Positions 33,475 through 43,094 are shown, numbered from the stretch's first letter. The stretch is DNA of 45,000 nt from Chitinophaga pinensis (GCA_945865645.1 CAMBEI010000015.1:1-45000), one strand, 5' to 3'. Made by a program: numbers and translations. The notes: generated by a model not told the origin, from the letters alone.

Positions 33475-33838
33475 TTATTTAATTGTTTTAAATCTGTACG
33501 AAAATCTCAATGAAATATAGTTTTTGAGTGCGTTTTTTTCAACTCCTAGTCGCCCGAAATATCTATCATATTTTTTTGAATAAGTTATTCCATAATAAAG
33601 ACTATGGTTGGCGGTATCTTTATTTAAAATAAATCTCTATAATTCAAAATAACAACCAATTTTTCAGTCAAACTTAAACCTGTAGTAAATTTGCAGAGGT
33701 AAGATTGTTTTGAATTATCTCCAATTCATTCTGGGAGAATATCGTTCTATAATTAAGTATATCAGTATCGTGCCGTTGAATTAGAGTTAATATCAAATTA
33801 ATTACTGTAAAAAATCGATTGAATTGATCTGAAGGCAT
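33475..33838 (-). pseudogene. Frameshifted 3' remnant of an outer-membrane beta-barrel gene
   Basis: This spacer is not empty. On the minus strand, frame pieces read like the end of a Bacteroidota barrel protein. 33475-33636 encodes NKDTANHSLYYGITYSKKYD through to ISLRFSYRFKTIK and a stop, a typical barrel C-terminus. 33624-33725 encodes KFTTGLSLTEKLVVILNYRD in another frame. A third frame (33674-33838) reads HDTDILNYRTIFSQNE. Joining the pieces needs small indels, for example in the A/T run near 33624. The N-terminal part and signal peptide are missing. The first two pieces are well supported; the third is tentative. Confidence 0.6.
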
Positions 33839-33839
33839 T

Positions 33840-34889
33840 CTATTGATGTGGTTGTAATTGGTCTATTTTTTTATTCATTATATAAAACCATAACGGCGGA
33901 AACAAGGCTAATATAATACTACCTGGATACCCTGTGGGTAGCTGAGGTGCATCTTCATGATGTTGCAGTATTTGATATTTTTTACTGGCTAGGTAATGAT
34001 GATCGCTGTGGCGACTCAACTCAAATAACATCAGTCTGCCCAAAATATGATTGCTGTTCCAGCTATGATGGGGCATTGTTCTTTCGTAAGTTCCATCTTT
34101 GTTCTGCTTGCGCTGTAGGCCATAGTGTTCAATATAATTTACTGTTTCAAGTAATAAAAAACCAATTGTAGCGGCAATAAAAAAATAAATAGTTATTGGC
34201 CATCCAAATAGCAACAAAATTATTGTTATAAATGACAGTTGAATAATTTGTACCTGCAACATTTCATTTCGCCAATTAAAAATAGATATTTTTTTCTTCT
34301 TCATTTCTTTGTTTGCAATTTTCCAGGCAGAGAGGTATGAAAAAATAATGGTGCGAAAATAAAATGCAAAAACTGATTCATTGTAGCGAGCGCTACTAGG
34401 ATCTTTGATAGTAGCAACATTTTTATGATGCCCCTTATTATGTTCAATAAAAAAATGCATGTAAAGCGACGTGAGCAACAATGCTTTGGCAAAAAACTGT
34501 TCGTAGGTATTTATTCGGTGCCCAAGTTCATGTGCCACGTTAATGCCAAAAGTAGCGCATAATAAACCCATACTTGCAATACGCCCAGTGGTCTCCCACC
34601 ATGAAAGACTAGTTGTCTTCAGGGAGGTTAAAAAAATATACAATGATATAAATTGTAATAGAACAATTAAATACAGTAAGTAATCATAAAATTTATCTTT
34701 TTTGGAGAGTTCTTCTTCAGCTCTGCTCATATTTTTTTTATTTGGCTGTATAATTAGTTCACTTAACGGTATAAATATCCACGCATATATTGTTGGGCTC
34801 CATGTGAGCCAGCCAGTCTTTGTAAAAGCCAACCAGGCTAATAGAAAAATAATTAACGGAGATATATATTTTAAGGATTTTAGTCGCAT
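33840..34889 (-). CDS. alkB: Alkane 1-monooxygenase family membrane di-iron enzyme
   Basis: 349-residue integral membrane hydroxylase with all the AlkB histidine boxes: H120/H124 (NVAHELGHR), H150/H154/H155 (EHNKGHH), H255 (NYIEHYGLQR) and H294/H297/H298 (RHSDHH). NYIEHYGLQR is the AlkB-specific HYG motif. About six hydrophobic segments are visible. It would hydroxylate terminal carbons of medium-chain alkanes or fatty-acyl-like substrates using electrons from a rubredoxin, which is not encoded nearby. Substrate is not determined. No clear promoter box was found upstream. Confidence 0.93.
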   Translation of the reverse strand: MRLKSLKYISPLIIFLLAWLAFTKTGWLTWSPTIYAWIFIPLSELIIQPNKKNMSRAEEELSKKDKFYDYLLYLIVLLQFISLYIFLTSLKTTSLSWWETTGRIASMGLLCATFGINVAHELGHRINTYEQFFAKALLLTSLYMHFFIEHNKGHHKNVATIKDPSSARYNESVFAFYFRTIIFSYLSAWKIANKEMKKKKISIFNWRNEMLQVQIIQLSFITIILLLFGWPITIYFFIAATIGFLLLETVNYIEHYGLQRKQNKDGTYERTMPHHSWNSNHILGRLMLFELSRHSDHHYLASKKYQILQHHEDAPQLPTGYPGSIILALFPPLWFYIMNKKIDQLQPHQ

Positions 34890-35111
34890 CTTAGTTTTAT
34901 TGATATAAAGTTAATCGATTAGAATTCATTTTATAAATTTAATTGCTTATTTAATCAATCGCTTTAATTATTTGAATAGAAGCTTGTTTAAGTCCCCCCT
35001 TAAATTTATACTATTAGAAAGTAAAACTATCAATTTGCTGATTATTTATAGTTCTCACATTTACCAAATGAACTAATAAGGAACTTACTTGTTATTTTTA
35101 AAAGAATAAAA

Positions 35112-35705
35112 ATGAAGTATCTGTATTTTACCATTACACTAATAACCTTATACATTGTTTTTCAATCATTTATATCAGCGAATGCGCTTAAAACAGAAAA
35201 GCAGCCGTATAGGTTGGTGTTAAAAGAAACCAATTTTGAGATTCGATTTTATCCAACAGCAATTATAGCTACGGTGTATTCGGATGCTACGGATTATAAA
35301 GGGCTATCAACTAATGGTTTTAAAAAGTTGGCCAAATTTATTTTTGGCGGTAATCAACAAAAAGAAAGTATTTCAATGACTGCTCCTGTTAGGATGAGTA
35401 TGTCTGAAAAAGGGTCAAGCATGAGTTTTGTGATGCCAGAAAAATACAACATAAAAAGTTTACCTACTCCGAACGATAAAAATATTCAAATTCAAAATAC
35501 TCAGCCAGAGTATTTAGCCGTAATAAGGTTTAGTGGCTATGCTACAGATGCGAAAATATCAGTTTACAAAAATAAACTAGAACAAATTTTAGCCCAAAAG
35601 CAAATACGAATTAAAGGAGCATTTAATTTTTTTGGTTACAATGCGCCCTTTCAATTTGCAGGCAGAACAAATGAAATAGCTATACCTATAGAATGGAAAG
35701 AATAA
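35112..35705 (+). CDS. SOUL-family heme-binding protein, exported
   Basis: 197 residues: an N-terminal signal peptide or anchor (MKYLYFTITLITLYIVFQSF), then a single SOUL/HEBP domain. The domain begins YRLVLKETNFEIRFYPTAIIATV and contains the conserved ISMTAPVRM and FVMPEKYN segments. Family members bind heme or tetrapyrroles, but no axial ligand is conserved well enough to assign. It is divergent from alkB across a 222-base spacer with no recognisable promoter box. A weak hairpin (35846-35869) follows the gene. Confidence 0.88.
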   Translation: MKYLYFTITLITLYIVFQSFISANALKTEKQPYRLVLKETNFEIRFYPTAIIATVYSDATDYKGLSTNGFKKLAKFIFGGNQQKESISMTAPVRMSMSEKGSSMSFVMPEKYNIKSLPTPNDKNIQIQNTQPEYLAVIRFSGYATDAKISVYKNKLEQILAQKQIRIKGAFNFFGYNAPFQFAGRTNEIAIPIEWKE

Positions 35706-35872
35706 GCATTGGTGGCGTGTAGTTAAATCAATGTAGAGAGTTCAATCATTAACAATTAAAACAAAAATGACATGGAACAAAAGCCAAAACAATCTAAAGA
35801 CAATTTCAGTTAGGCTTTAAATTATGAAATAAACAAAATTCGCTGAAACCCTTTACTAATAAGGTTTTTACG
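35706..35872. other. Non-coding spacer between the SOUL gene and the tRNA terminator
   Basis: AT-rich spacer. It holds a weak bulged hairpin (AAACCCTT near 35846-35853 with AAGGTTT at 35861-35867, then T residues) that may terminate the SOUL gene on the plus strand. Short plus-strand reading frames here are interrupted and unsupported. Confidence 0.35.
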
Positions 35873-35904
35873 TATAAAAAAAGCCCCAATAAAATTGGGG
35901 CTTT
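35873..35904 (-). terminator. Rho-independent terminator of tRNA-Glu
   Basis: 11-bp stem, AAAGCCCCAAT at 35880-35890 with ATTGGGGCTTT at 35894-35904 and a 3-base loop, followed on the minus strand by a T run. It begins 1 base after the tRNA 3' end. Confidence 0.85.
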
Positions 35905-35905
35905 G

Positions 35906-35977
35906 TACCACGTACGGGATTCGAACCCGTGACTCCTCCGTGAAAGGGAGGCGTCTTAACCCCTTGACCAACGCGGC
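35906..35977 (-). tRNA. tRNA-Glu (UUC)
   Basis: 72-nt cloverleaf on the minus strand. The acceptor stem GCCGCGT pairs with ACGTGGT (two G-U pairs). The D-arm contains GGTCAAGGGGTTAAGAC. The anticodon stem CCTCC/GGAGG encloses CTTTCAC, giving anticodon TTC. The T-arm has GGGTTCGAATCCC. The discriminator base is A. The 3' CCA is not encoded and must be added after transcription. Clear promoter and terminator show a single-gene unit. Confidence 0.96.
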
Positions 35978-35996
35978 ATTTATTGCTAAAGGACGG

Positions 35997-36028
35997 CAAA
36001 GATAGTATGTGGCAGTTTTTTAGCCAAA
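35997..36028 (-). promoter_or_regulatory. Promoter of tRNA-Glu
   Basis: On the minus strand TTTG (36025-36028) is followed after 20 bases by TATCTTTG (35997-36004). This is the best match in the window to the Bacteroidota TTTG / TAnnTTTG pair. It lies 19 bases before the tRNA 5' end. Confidence 0.75.
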
Positions 36029-36170
36029 TAATTTAAAAAAACAATTGATAATTAAATTATTTTTGTAAAATTATACATAAAATAGGCATTGCTGACACTG
36101 CATTACAGGCAATTATGCACATAAATTATTAATTAAAAATATTCCCACCAAATTAACGCTTACATATTCG

Positions 36171-36178
36171 TAATTTTG
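36171..36178 (+). promoter_or_regulatory. Putative -7 box of gap
   Basis: TAATTTTG matches TAnnTTTG, 29 bases upstream of the gap start codon. No convincing -33 TTG is visible. Confidence 0.5.
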
Positions 36179-36207
36179 CAACTCAATTTCAAATTCAAAT
36201 AAAACAT

Positions 36208-37221
36208 ATGAGTACAGTAAAAGTTGCTATCAACGGATTTGGCCGCATCGGCCGCTTAGTTTATCGCCAAATATATGATATGAAAGGTATTGATGTTGTA
36301 GCCATCAACGATTTAACAAGCCCCGCAGTACTAGCCCATTTATTAAAATATGATAGTGCACAGGGTCGTTTTGGTCAAACTGTAACATCTACCGACAATG
36401 CCATAATAGTTAATGGCGATGAGGTCAAAGTTTATGCACAAAAAGACCCTGCCCAAATTCCATGGGGTCAACATGAAGTTGATGTGGTTATTGAATGTAC
36501 CGGTTTTTTTACCGATAAAGCAAAGGCCGAAGCTCATTTAACAGCAGGTGCCAAAAGAGTGGTTATATCAGCACCCGCAACTGGCGATTTAAAAACAATT
36601 GTTTTTAATGTTAACCATGCGATATTAGATGGCACCGAAACAGTAATTAGTTGTGCTAGCTGCACAACCAACTGCTTGGCACCAATGGCTAAAACACTGA
36701 ATGATAATTTTGGCATAGTTACAGGGATTATGAGTACTATTCATGCATATACAAATGACCAAAATACATTAGATGCGCCACATCCAAAAAATGATTTAAG
36801 ACGAGGAAGAGCCGCCGCTGCTAATATAGTGCCCAATAGTACCGGCGCCGCTAAAGCTATTGGACTGGTTTTGCCAGAGTTAAAAGGTAAATTAGATGGA
36901 GGCGCTCAACGTGTGCCTGTTATTACTGGTTCTGTAACCGAATTATATTCCATTCTAGGAAAAACAGTTACTATTGAACAAGTGAATGCAGCTATGAAAC
37001 AAAATAGTAATGAAAGTTTTGGCTACACAGAAGATGAAATTGTAAGCAGCGACGTAATCGGCATCAACTTCGGATCCTTATTTGATGCTACACAAACCAA
37101 AGTCATGACTATGGGCGATAAACAAATGGTTAAAACCGTTAGCTGGTACGATAATGAAATGAGCTACGTATCTCAGTTGGTGCGTACAGTACATCATTTT
37201 GCAGGACTGATAAAACAATAA
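36208..37221 (+). CDS. gap: Glyceraldehyde-3-phosphate dehydrogenase, type I
   Basis: 337-residue glycolytic enzyme, oxidising glyceraldehyde-3-phosphate with phosphate and NAD+ to 1,3-bisphosphoglycerate. The N-terminal Rossmann motif INGFGRIGR and the catalytic [12 protein letters not shown] (first Cys after SCAS) are intact. The phosphate-site segments [12 protein letters not shown] and the C-terminal [10 protein letters not shown] are also intact. It lies 14 bases upstream of pgk, so the two form a co-expressed glycolytic pair. A TAnnTTTG box precedes it. Confidence 0.98.
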   Translation: MSTVKVAINGFGRIGRLVYRQIYDMKGIDVVAINDLTSPAVLAHLLKYDSAQGRFGQTVTSTDNAIIVNGDEVKVYAQKDPAQIPWGQHEVDVVIECTGFFTDKAKAEAHLTAGAKRVVISAPATGDLKTIVFNVNHAILDGTETVISCASCTTNCLAPMAKTLNDNFGIVTGIMSTIHAYTNDQNTLDAPHPKNDLRRGRAAAANIVPNSTGAAKAIGLVLPELKGKLDGGAQRVPVITGSVTELYSILGKTVTIEQVNAAMKQNSNESFGYTEDEIVSSDVIGINFGSLFDATQTKVMTMGDKQMVKTVSWYDNEMSYVSQLVRTVHHFAGLIKQ

Positions 37222-37235
37222 ATAATCAGTTGATT

Positions 37236-38468
37236 ATGAGTAAATTTTCAGACTTTAATTTCTCGGGTCATAAAGCCCTTATTCGCGTAGATTTTAATGT
37301 TCCAATAGACATGGATTTCAATGTCACCGACAATACTAGAATAACAGCAACAATTCCTACTATTAAAAAAATACTGGCAGATGGGGGTAGCGTTATTTTG
37401 ATGACTCACCTCGGTCGCCCAAAAGACGGGGCTGTAGATAAGTACTCAGTAAAACATTTGATTAACTCTCTTTATAAATTACTATATGTTGGTCATCCTA
37501 ATTCTGATAACTACAATGAAAACACCAAGGTGTTGTTTGCTGATGATTGTATAGGTACACAAGCAGTACTTGCAGCATCTATATTGAAACCGGGAGAAGT
37601 TTTACTTTTGGAAAATCTACGTTTTTATAAAGAAGAAGAAAAAGGTGACAAGGTCTTTGCAGAAAAATTAAGTAAACTGGGCGATGTATATGTTAATGAT
37701 GCTTTTGGAACCGCTCATAGAGCGCATGCCTCTACTGCTGTAATAGCTAATTTTTTTCCTGCAGAGAAAAAAATGTTTGGCTTACTGATGAATGCTGAAG
37801 TATTAAGTGCCGAAAAAGTATTGCATCAATCCCAAAAACCATTTACTGCCATTATCGGTGGAGCAAAAGTTTCTGATAAAATATTAGTCATCGAAAATCT
37901 TTTGCACCGGGCTACTGATATCATCATCGGCGGTGGCATGGCTTACACTTTCTTAAAAGCCAGAGGCGGTAAAATCGGTTCTTCTCTTTGCGAAGACGAC
38001 CGTTTGCAAACCGCTTTGAATATTCTGGAAATGGCCAAACAAAAAAATGTAAGCATTCATTTACCAGAAGATTCGGTTATTGCCGATAAGTTTGCGGCTG
38101 ATGCAAACACAGAAATATGCCCCAGCGATGTCATACCTGATGGCTGGATGGGACTGGATATTGGCCCCAAAGCAACCGGTATTTTTAATGAAATAATCGG
38201 TAAATCAAAAACCATTTTATGGAACGGCCCCATGGGTGTTTTTGAAATGGAAAAATTTCAGGCAGGCACAAAAGCTGTTGCCGAAGCAGTTGCTGCATCT
38301 ACCGCAAACGGCGCTTTCAGCCTCGTTGGCGGCGGCGATAGTGTGGCTGCAGTTAATAAATTTAACCTAGCTAATAAAGTAAGTTATGTAAGTACTGGCG
38401 GTGGCGCCATGCTGGAATATTTTGAGGGAAAAACATTGCCGGGAATAGCAGCAATAAAAAAAGATTAA
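37236..38468 (+). CDS. pgk: Phosphoglycerate kinase
   Basis: 410 residues. It transfers phosphate from 1,3-bisphosphoglycerate to ADP. Signatures: RVDFNVP near the N-terminus, the MTHLGRPK segment, [15 protein letters not shown], the hinge [12 protein letters not shown] and the nucleotide-binding WNGPMGVFE and [12 protein letters not shown] at 37230 gives two more residues, but the ATG at 37236 starts the usual MSKFSD N-terminus. It directly follows gap. Confidence 0.97.
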   Translation: MSKFSDFNFSGHKALIRVDFNVPIDMDFNVTDNTRITATIPTIKKILADGGSVILMTHLGRPKDGAVDKYSVKHLINSLYKLLYVGHPNSDNYNENTKVLFADDCIGTQAVLAASILKPGEVLLLENLRFYKEEEKGDKVFAEKLSKLGDVYVNDAFGTAHRAHASTAVIANFFPAEKKMFGLLMNAEVLSAEKVLHQSQKPFTAIIGGAKVSDKILVIENLLHRATDIIIGGGMAYTFLKARGGKIGSSLCEDDRLQTALNILEMAKQKNVSIHLPEDSVIADKFAADANTEICPSDVIPDGWMGLDIGPKATGIFNEIIGKSKTILWNGPMGVFEMEKFQAGTKAVAEAVAASTANGAFSLVGGGDSVAAVNKFNLANKVSYVSTGGGAMLEYFEGKTLPGIAAIKKD

Positions 38469-38533
38469 CAAACTATTGTAGGCACTTTAATGCATTATAG
38501 TCATAATTAATATTAGTTAAAGAAAAAGTACAT

Positions 38534-38541
38534 TAATTTTG
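38534..38541 (+). promoter_or_regulatory. Putative -7 box of the lemA unit
   Basis: TAATTTTG matches TAnnTTTG, 27 bases before the lemA ATG. A TTA lies about 18 bases further upstream. Confidence 0.45.
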
Positions 38542-38568
38542 AAATCTTAACAACAAAAAACAAAAATT

Positions 38569-39156
38569 ATGAAACGTACAGGATTATTAGTCATGCTTGG
38601 AATAGTTGCTATCCTCGGCTTTTGGGGTTGCAATGGATATAATGGGTTGGTAACTGCCGACCAAGATGTAAAAAAAGCTTGGAGTAATGTAGAAACAAAT
38701 TATCAACGCAGAACGGATCTGTACAGCAGCATTATTAAAACTGTAGAAGCATCTGCTAATTTCGAAAAATCTACTTTGCAGTCTGTAGTAGAAGCAAGAG
38801 CAAAAGCTACTTCTATTAATGTAGATATTAACGATCCTGCTTCATTGGAAGCTTATCAAAAAGCACAGGCTAACTTACAGGGGTCTTTTAGCAAGCTAAT
38901 TGCATCTTTTGAGGCATATCCTGATCTTAAAACCACAGCTGCTTTTCGCGACTTTCAAACTCAGATAGAAGGAACAGAAAACCGCATTAACGTTGCCCGA
39001 CAAGATTATAACAAATCTATTGAAGGGTATAATTTACAAGTTAAAAGATTCCCTAAAAGTATATTGGCTAGTATTTTCGGATATAAAGAGAAACCTTTTT
39101 ACAAAGCTGATGAGGGAAGTGAAAAAAATCCAGATATCAAATTTGATATAAAATAA
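38569..39156 (+). CDS. LemA family protein
   Basis: 195 residues. The N-terminal hydrophobic segment ends in GFWGC (C21), which could be a lipoprotein cysteine or a membrane anchor. The long helical LemA domain follows: NGLVTADQDVKKAWSNVE, then YQRRTDLYSSIIKTVEA and VVEARAKAT. Family members are widespread, and their biochemical function is not settled. It starts a three-gene unit with two TPM-domain genes, an arrangement common in bacteria. Confidence 0.93.
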   Translation: MKRTGLLVMLGIVAILGFWGCNGYNGLVTADQDVKKAWSNVETNYQRRTDLYSSIIKTVEASANFEKSTLQSVVEARAKATSINVDINDPASLEAYQKAQANLQGSFSKLIASFEAYPDLKTTAAFRDFQTQIEGTENRINVARQDYNKSIEGYNLQVKRFPKSILASIFGYKEKPFYKADEGSEKNPDIKFDIK

Positions 39157-39169
39157 ATTCAAGAATACA

Positions 39170-39199
39170 AATGATCCATCTCTATTGAGATGGATCATT
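39170..39199 (+). terminator. Intercistronic hairpin after lemA
   Basis: Perfect 13-bp stem, AATGATCCATCTC at 39170-39182 with GAGATGGATCATT at 39187-39199, loop TATT. It lies 13 bases after the lemA stop and 20 bases before the next gene. No long T run follows, so it may partly attenuate transcription or protect the lemA mRNA end. Confidence 0.6.
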
Positions 39200-39219
39200 A
39201 ACTTTATTAAAATCTCCTA

Positions 39220-39675
39220 ATGTTTTCTTTATTTAAAAAAAGAGAGTTTTTTACTCCTGCCGACAAAGCGCAGATAGTGGAAGCAATACGGCTTGCTGAA
39301 AAAGAAACCAGCGGAGAGATCAGGATATATGTTGAAGGTAAAAATGCTTATGTAGATGCCATTGATCGTGCATCTGAAATTTTCTTTAAATTAAAAATGC
39401 AGGAAACACTACACCGCAATGCAGTGCTGCTGTACATAGCCATGGATCATCATCAGCTAGCCTTGTTTGCCGATGAAGGAATTTACCAAAAAGCAGGTGC
39501 AGCATATTGGGATGCGGCTGTAAAAAATATGATCAGTCAGTTTACAAAAGATAATATCAGTAACGGTATTGAGCAATGCATAAAGCAAATTGGCGAAACC
39601 TTAAAAGAAAAATTTCCATACATACCAACAGAAGATAAAAATGAATTGCCTGATGATATGGTCTTTGGTAATTAG
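39220..39675 (+). CDS. Short TPM-domain protein without membrane anchor
   Basis: 151 residues of TPM (TLP18.3/Psb32/MOLO-1) fold: FFTPADKAQIVEAIRLAEKET, SGEIRIYVEG, NAVLLYIAMDHHQLALFADEGI and the C-terminal amphipathic helix around ISNGIEQCIKQIGETL. Unlike its neighbour it has neither a signal peptide nor a transmembrane segment, so it should be cytoplasmic. The exact function is unknown. Placed between lemA and the longer TPM gene, 36 bases apart from the latter. Confidence 0.88.
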   Translation: MFSLFKKREFFTPADKAQIVEAIRLAEKETSGEIRIYVEGKNAYVDAIDRASEIFFKLKMQETLHRNAVLLYIAMDHHQLALFADEGIYQKAGAAYWDAAVKNMISQFTKDNISNGIEQCIKQIGETLKEKFPYIPTEDKNELPDDMVFGN

Positions 39676-39711
39676 TACAATTAAAAAACGCATCGGCTGG
39701 TTAAACAAATA

Positions 39712-40479
39712 ATGAAAAAACTGCTTTACATATTTACTTTACTGTTGATTAACATAGTAGCTTTTTCCCAGGAATCATTTGATCCTGAAAGCTTACTGAA
39801 ACAGAAACCAACACAACTGGTAAATGATTTTACCGGCACACTCACTCTCGACCAGCGGCAGGCTTTAGAAAATAAGCTGGTTGCATTTGATGACAGCACT
39901 TCTACACAAATTGCTGTAGTAATTATTCCGTCTTTAAACGGCAGGGATATTGCCGATTATAATATTGAATTAAGCAGGGCATGGGGTGTTGGTGGTAAAG
40001 AGTCTAATAACGGCATTGTATTATTAATAGCAAAAAACGACCGGAAATTAAATATTGCAACGGGCTATGGCGTAGAAGGTGCTTTACCCGATATAACTGC
40101 CAAACACATTATTGATGATATTATTCGCCCTAATTTTAAAGGCGATGATTATTACCGCGGTATTAATGAAGGTACAAGTGCCATTATACAGGCCGTGAAA
40201 GGTGAATACAAGGCACCTGAAAATTATAGAAAGAAAAAAAAATCTGGCACTAGAATGTTCATTTTATTAATTATGGTCGTTATTTTTCTTGTTGTAAGTG
40301 GAGGTAAAGGTAAAGGTGGGGGAGGATCGTTTATGAGTAGGGGTGGTGCGATGCCATTTATTTTAGGAAGCATGCTGGGCAGCAGCAGGGGCTTCGGTGG
40401 AAGTGATACCGCAGGTGGCGGGTTTGGTGGTTTTGGTGGCGGAAGTTTTGGTGGCGGAGGTGCAAGCGGTAGCTGGTAG
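39712..40479 (+). CDS. Exported TPM-domain membrane protein (YgcG-like)
   Basis: 255 residues in order: signal peptide (1-20, ending VAFSQ), TPM domain (about 35-165; VNDFTGTLTLDQRQALE, VVIIPSLNGRDIADY, NIATGYGVEGALPD), a Lys-rich stretch (YRKKKKSGTR), one transmembrane helix (about 180-197), and a Gly/Ser-rich tail ending in GASGSW. The architecture matches YgcG-type proteins. The TPM domain is outside the membrane. Third gene of the lemA unit. Confidence 0.92.
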   Translation: MKKLLYIFTLLLINIVAFSQESFDPESLLKQKPTQLVNDFTGTLTLDQRQALENKLVAFDDSTSTQIAVVIIPSLNGRDIADYNIELSRAWGVGGKESNNGIVLLIAKNDRKLNIATGYGVEGALPDITAKHIIDDIIRPNFKGDDYYRGINEGTSAIIQAVKGEYKAPENYRKKKKSGTRMFILLIMVVIFLVVSGGKGKGGGGSFMSRGGAMPFILGSMLGSSRGFGGSDTAGGGFGGFGGGSFGGGGASGSW

Positions 40480-40563
40480 TTGGCTATTAAGCTGTTGAAT
40501 TATATAATCACAAAAGACCACATTTAGCACTTAGTATGAAAATACCTAAATATGTACATTTAC

Positions 40564-40600
40564 AATAAATCTCGGCTACCTGAGTCAACCGAGACTTATT
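40564..40600. terminator. Hairpin between convergent genes
   Basis: AATAAATCTCGG (40564-40575) pairs with CCGAGACTTATT (40589-40600) with one mismatch and a 13-base loop. It lies between the convergent TPM and M1 peptidase genes and could end transcription from both sides. T tracts are weak. Confidence 0.45.
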
Positions 40601-40632
40601 TAAAACTTGACAACTTATTTCAGATCAATTCA

Positions 40633-43077
40633 TTATTTTAATCCTGCCTCAATATAATCTTCAATCTCTTTTCCTTTTGCTTTTCCTAATTTATTTAATC
40701 CGCCTTTAATCATTGGGTCAATAAAACTTCTGAACTGCTCTGGTACTAAATTTCTAAAATTAATAATTTTATCAATTCCTTTTTTTACATTTTTTATATC
40801 ACTAATTTTTTCAAGGTATCCTGCAAACGTTGCACATGCCCCAATTTTCTCTTGACTTAATGGCATTTTTTCAAAACGAGTAGCTATCAAATAAAAATCA
40901 GCTTCTGTACCCTGCTTCATTATTATCTCTCCAACAATTTCTCCTAAACTGCCTTTCGCATCTTCACTATATTTTTTTGCAAGCACATAGGCATTTGTTT
41001 CATCAAGCCCTAGTAATCCTTCTAATGCAGCACCAACAACAGAATAACTGCTATCGCTGATGTTCTTTTCGTAAAGTAATTTGTATTTTACATTACTTGT
41101 CTTAGCTAAATAGGAAATAGCAGCAGCTTTTGTTTTTTTATCTTTATCTGTATTGGCAATCTTTTCAATAGCTTCAATAACTTTTAGATCTTCAGCCATT
41201 TTAGATTTTCCTAGCGCAATAATTGTATTTCTTCTCAATGGCGCATAGACATCTGTTAAACCATTCGCCAATTCAGCTATACCTTTTTTAGCAAAATAAT
41301 CTAATGCCTCCTTACGATCTAAATAAAGTGAAGCATATTGTATTTGATGAACATAGTTATTGCTGGTTTTATTATCAGTTTTTGTCCATAAAATAATTTT
41401 ATCTCCATCTACATTAATGAGGTCTGGCTTTTGAGTGTAGCTAAAATAAAAAGTATCAATTTTATTTTTTATCCATACCTGATGCCTAGTTTTTGTAGCT
41501 CCATTATATACATCAACGGCAATGGGTAATCGAAAAACTTTTCCAGTTTTTTGTGTTTGCTCAATAATTACCATTGCTTTCCCAACAGAGTCATCGTATT
41601 TGTAATCAATCTTAACAATAGGATTACCACTTCCATAAAACCATTGATTCCAAAACCAGTTCATATCCATGCCGGTAACTTCTTCAAAAGCCAAACGCAT
41701 TTGTCCCGCTTCGCCAGATTTAAATTTATTAGTGTTTAAGTAATTATTAAGCGCTTTAAAATAAGCATCATCACCTACATAGTTACGCAACATATGGTGC
41801 ACGCGCCCGCCCTTTTGATAACTGACTAAATCAAATACATCTTCTTTATCAGCGTAATTAAAACGAACAAGATTTTTTTTACTTTCATTTGGGTTGGATA
41901 AATAAGCCTGTACTCCTTGTTGATTTTCTTCTGCCCCCGCATCTTTACCATATTTATATTCCATCCAAAGCGTTTGACTATAATCGGCCATTGATTCGTT
42001 AACCGTAATGTGGCTCCAGCTTTCGGCAGTTACCAAATCGCCAAACCAATGATGAAATAGCTCATGTGCAATTGTACTTTCCCAACCATTTCCATCAACA
42101 AGTTCTCTGGCATTTTGATATGCACTTTCTTGATGAAGCGTAGCAGTGGTATTTTCCATTGCCCCGCTAACATAATCTCGCCCTACAATCTGCGCGTATT
42201 TTTGCCAAGGATATTCAACACCCAATTTCTCGGAGAAAAATTTAATCATTTCAGGAGTTAATCCAAATACACCTCTTGCATACGCCGCCTGCCCCTTCTC
42301 TACATAATAGCTTACCTCTTTTCCTTTATAATTATCCTTTATAATGCTGAATTCTCCAACACCCATAAAAAATAAATAAGGGGCATGAGGTAAATCCATT
42401 TTCCAATAATCCGTTCTAGTGCCATCTGAATTTTTTTTCTGGCTTATTAATAATCCGTTACTGAGGGTAACATATTTCGATGGTACAGTCATGTAAATTT
42501 CTTCCGTTGTTTTTTGATTGGGTTTATCAATGGTAGGCATCCAAACACTATTTGCTTCGGTTTCGCCCTGTGTCCAAATTTGCGTAGGCTTATCTTTATC
42601 TTTTCCCATAGGGTTTATAAAATACAACCCTTTTGAATCCGATATGGCGGCACTCCCTTTTACTTTTAATTCGTTGGGCTTGCTTATATAATCAATATAA
42701 ATTGTATAATTTTCTGCTGCTTTGTATATTTTATCAAGCGTAATTTTAATTTCCATCCCGTTGTACATATATTTCAATTTCAACATGCTGGAACCTTTTA
42801 TTATAGATACTTCTTTAATATTCATACCTTTTGCATCTAACAAAAGCGAATCTGTATTGTAAAAATGTGGCTTAAGGGTTATCCATGCTTTACCATATAA
42901 GTAGGATTTTTCGTAATCAAATTTTACATCAAGTTTCGTATGCACTAGGTCATTAATTTTTGGATTCGATTCTCTTAAAATATTTTTCCAAGAGGTATCT
43001 TTAGGCTCAGCGCTAAATTGGGCTTTTAAAAAAATTGGGCCTGCAATTAATGCAAATAAAAACAATATTCTTTTCAT
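40633..43077 (-). CDS. M1 family zinc aminopeptidase, exported
   Basis: 814 residues: signal peptide (about 1-19, ending FLKAQ), an N-terminal beta-sandwich and a thermolysin-like catalytic domain. GAMEN (305-309) binds the substrate N-terminus. HELFH (338-342) with E361 (HITVNESMADY) forms the HExxH-18-E zinc site. The C-terminal region (about 570-814) is helical HEAT-like. It would release N-terminal amino acids from peptides in the periplasm, fitting the amino-acid-degrading genes around it. A TATTTTTG box is at 43095-43102. Confidence 0.95.
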   Translation of the reverse strand: MKRILFLFALIAGPIFLKAQFSAEPKDTSWKNILRESNPKINDLVHTKLDVKFDYEKSYLYGKAWITLKPHFYNTDSLLLDAKGMNIKEVSIIKGSSMLKLKYMYNGMEIKITLDKIYKAAENYTIYIDYISKPNELKVKGSAAISDSKGLYFINPMGKDKDKPTQIWTQGETEANSVWMPTIDKPNQKTTEEIYMTVPSKYVTLSNGLLISQKKNSDGTRTDYWKMDLPHAPYLFFMGVGEFSIIKDNYKGKEVSYYVEKGQAAYARGVFGLTPEMIKFFSEKLGVEYPWQKYAQIVGRDYVSGAMENTTATLHQESAYQNARELVDGNGWESTIAHELFHHWFGDLVTAESWSHITVNESMADYSQTLWMEYKYGKDAGAEENQQGVQAYLSNPNESKKNLVRFNYADKEDVFDLVSYQKGGRVHHMLRNYVGDDAYFKALNNYLNTNKFKSGEAGQMRLAFEEVTGMDMNWFWNQWFYGSGNPIVKIDYKYDDSVGKAMVIIEQTQKTGKVFRLPIAVDVYNGATKTRHQVWIKNKIDTFYFSYTQKPDLINVDGDKIILWTKTDNKTSNNYVHQIQYASLYLDRKEALDYFAKKGIAELANGLTDVYAPLRRNTIIALGKSKMAEDLKVIEAIEKIANTDKDKKTKAAAISYLAKTSNVKYKLLYEKNISDSSYSVVGAALEGLLGLDETNAYVLAKKYSEDAKGSLGEIVGEIIMKQGTEADFYLIATRFEKMPLSQEKIGACATFAGYLEKISDIKNVKKGIDKIINFRNLVPEQFRSFIDPMIKGGLNKLGKAKGKEIEDYIEAGLK

Positions 43078-43094
43078 ATAAAAAATTTAGACTG

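Noticed and set aside
35769..35811. Short plus-strand frame beginning MTWNKSQ or, in another frame, MEQKPKQSKDNFS
   Set aside because: Only 13-17 codons, stop codons follow at once, and no homology is recognisable. It could be a trace of a decayed gene, but nothing supports it.
38485..38510. Near-palindrome ACTTTAATGCATTATAGT after pgk
   Set aside because: One mismatch, no loop, AT-rich and no T tract; likely chance.
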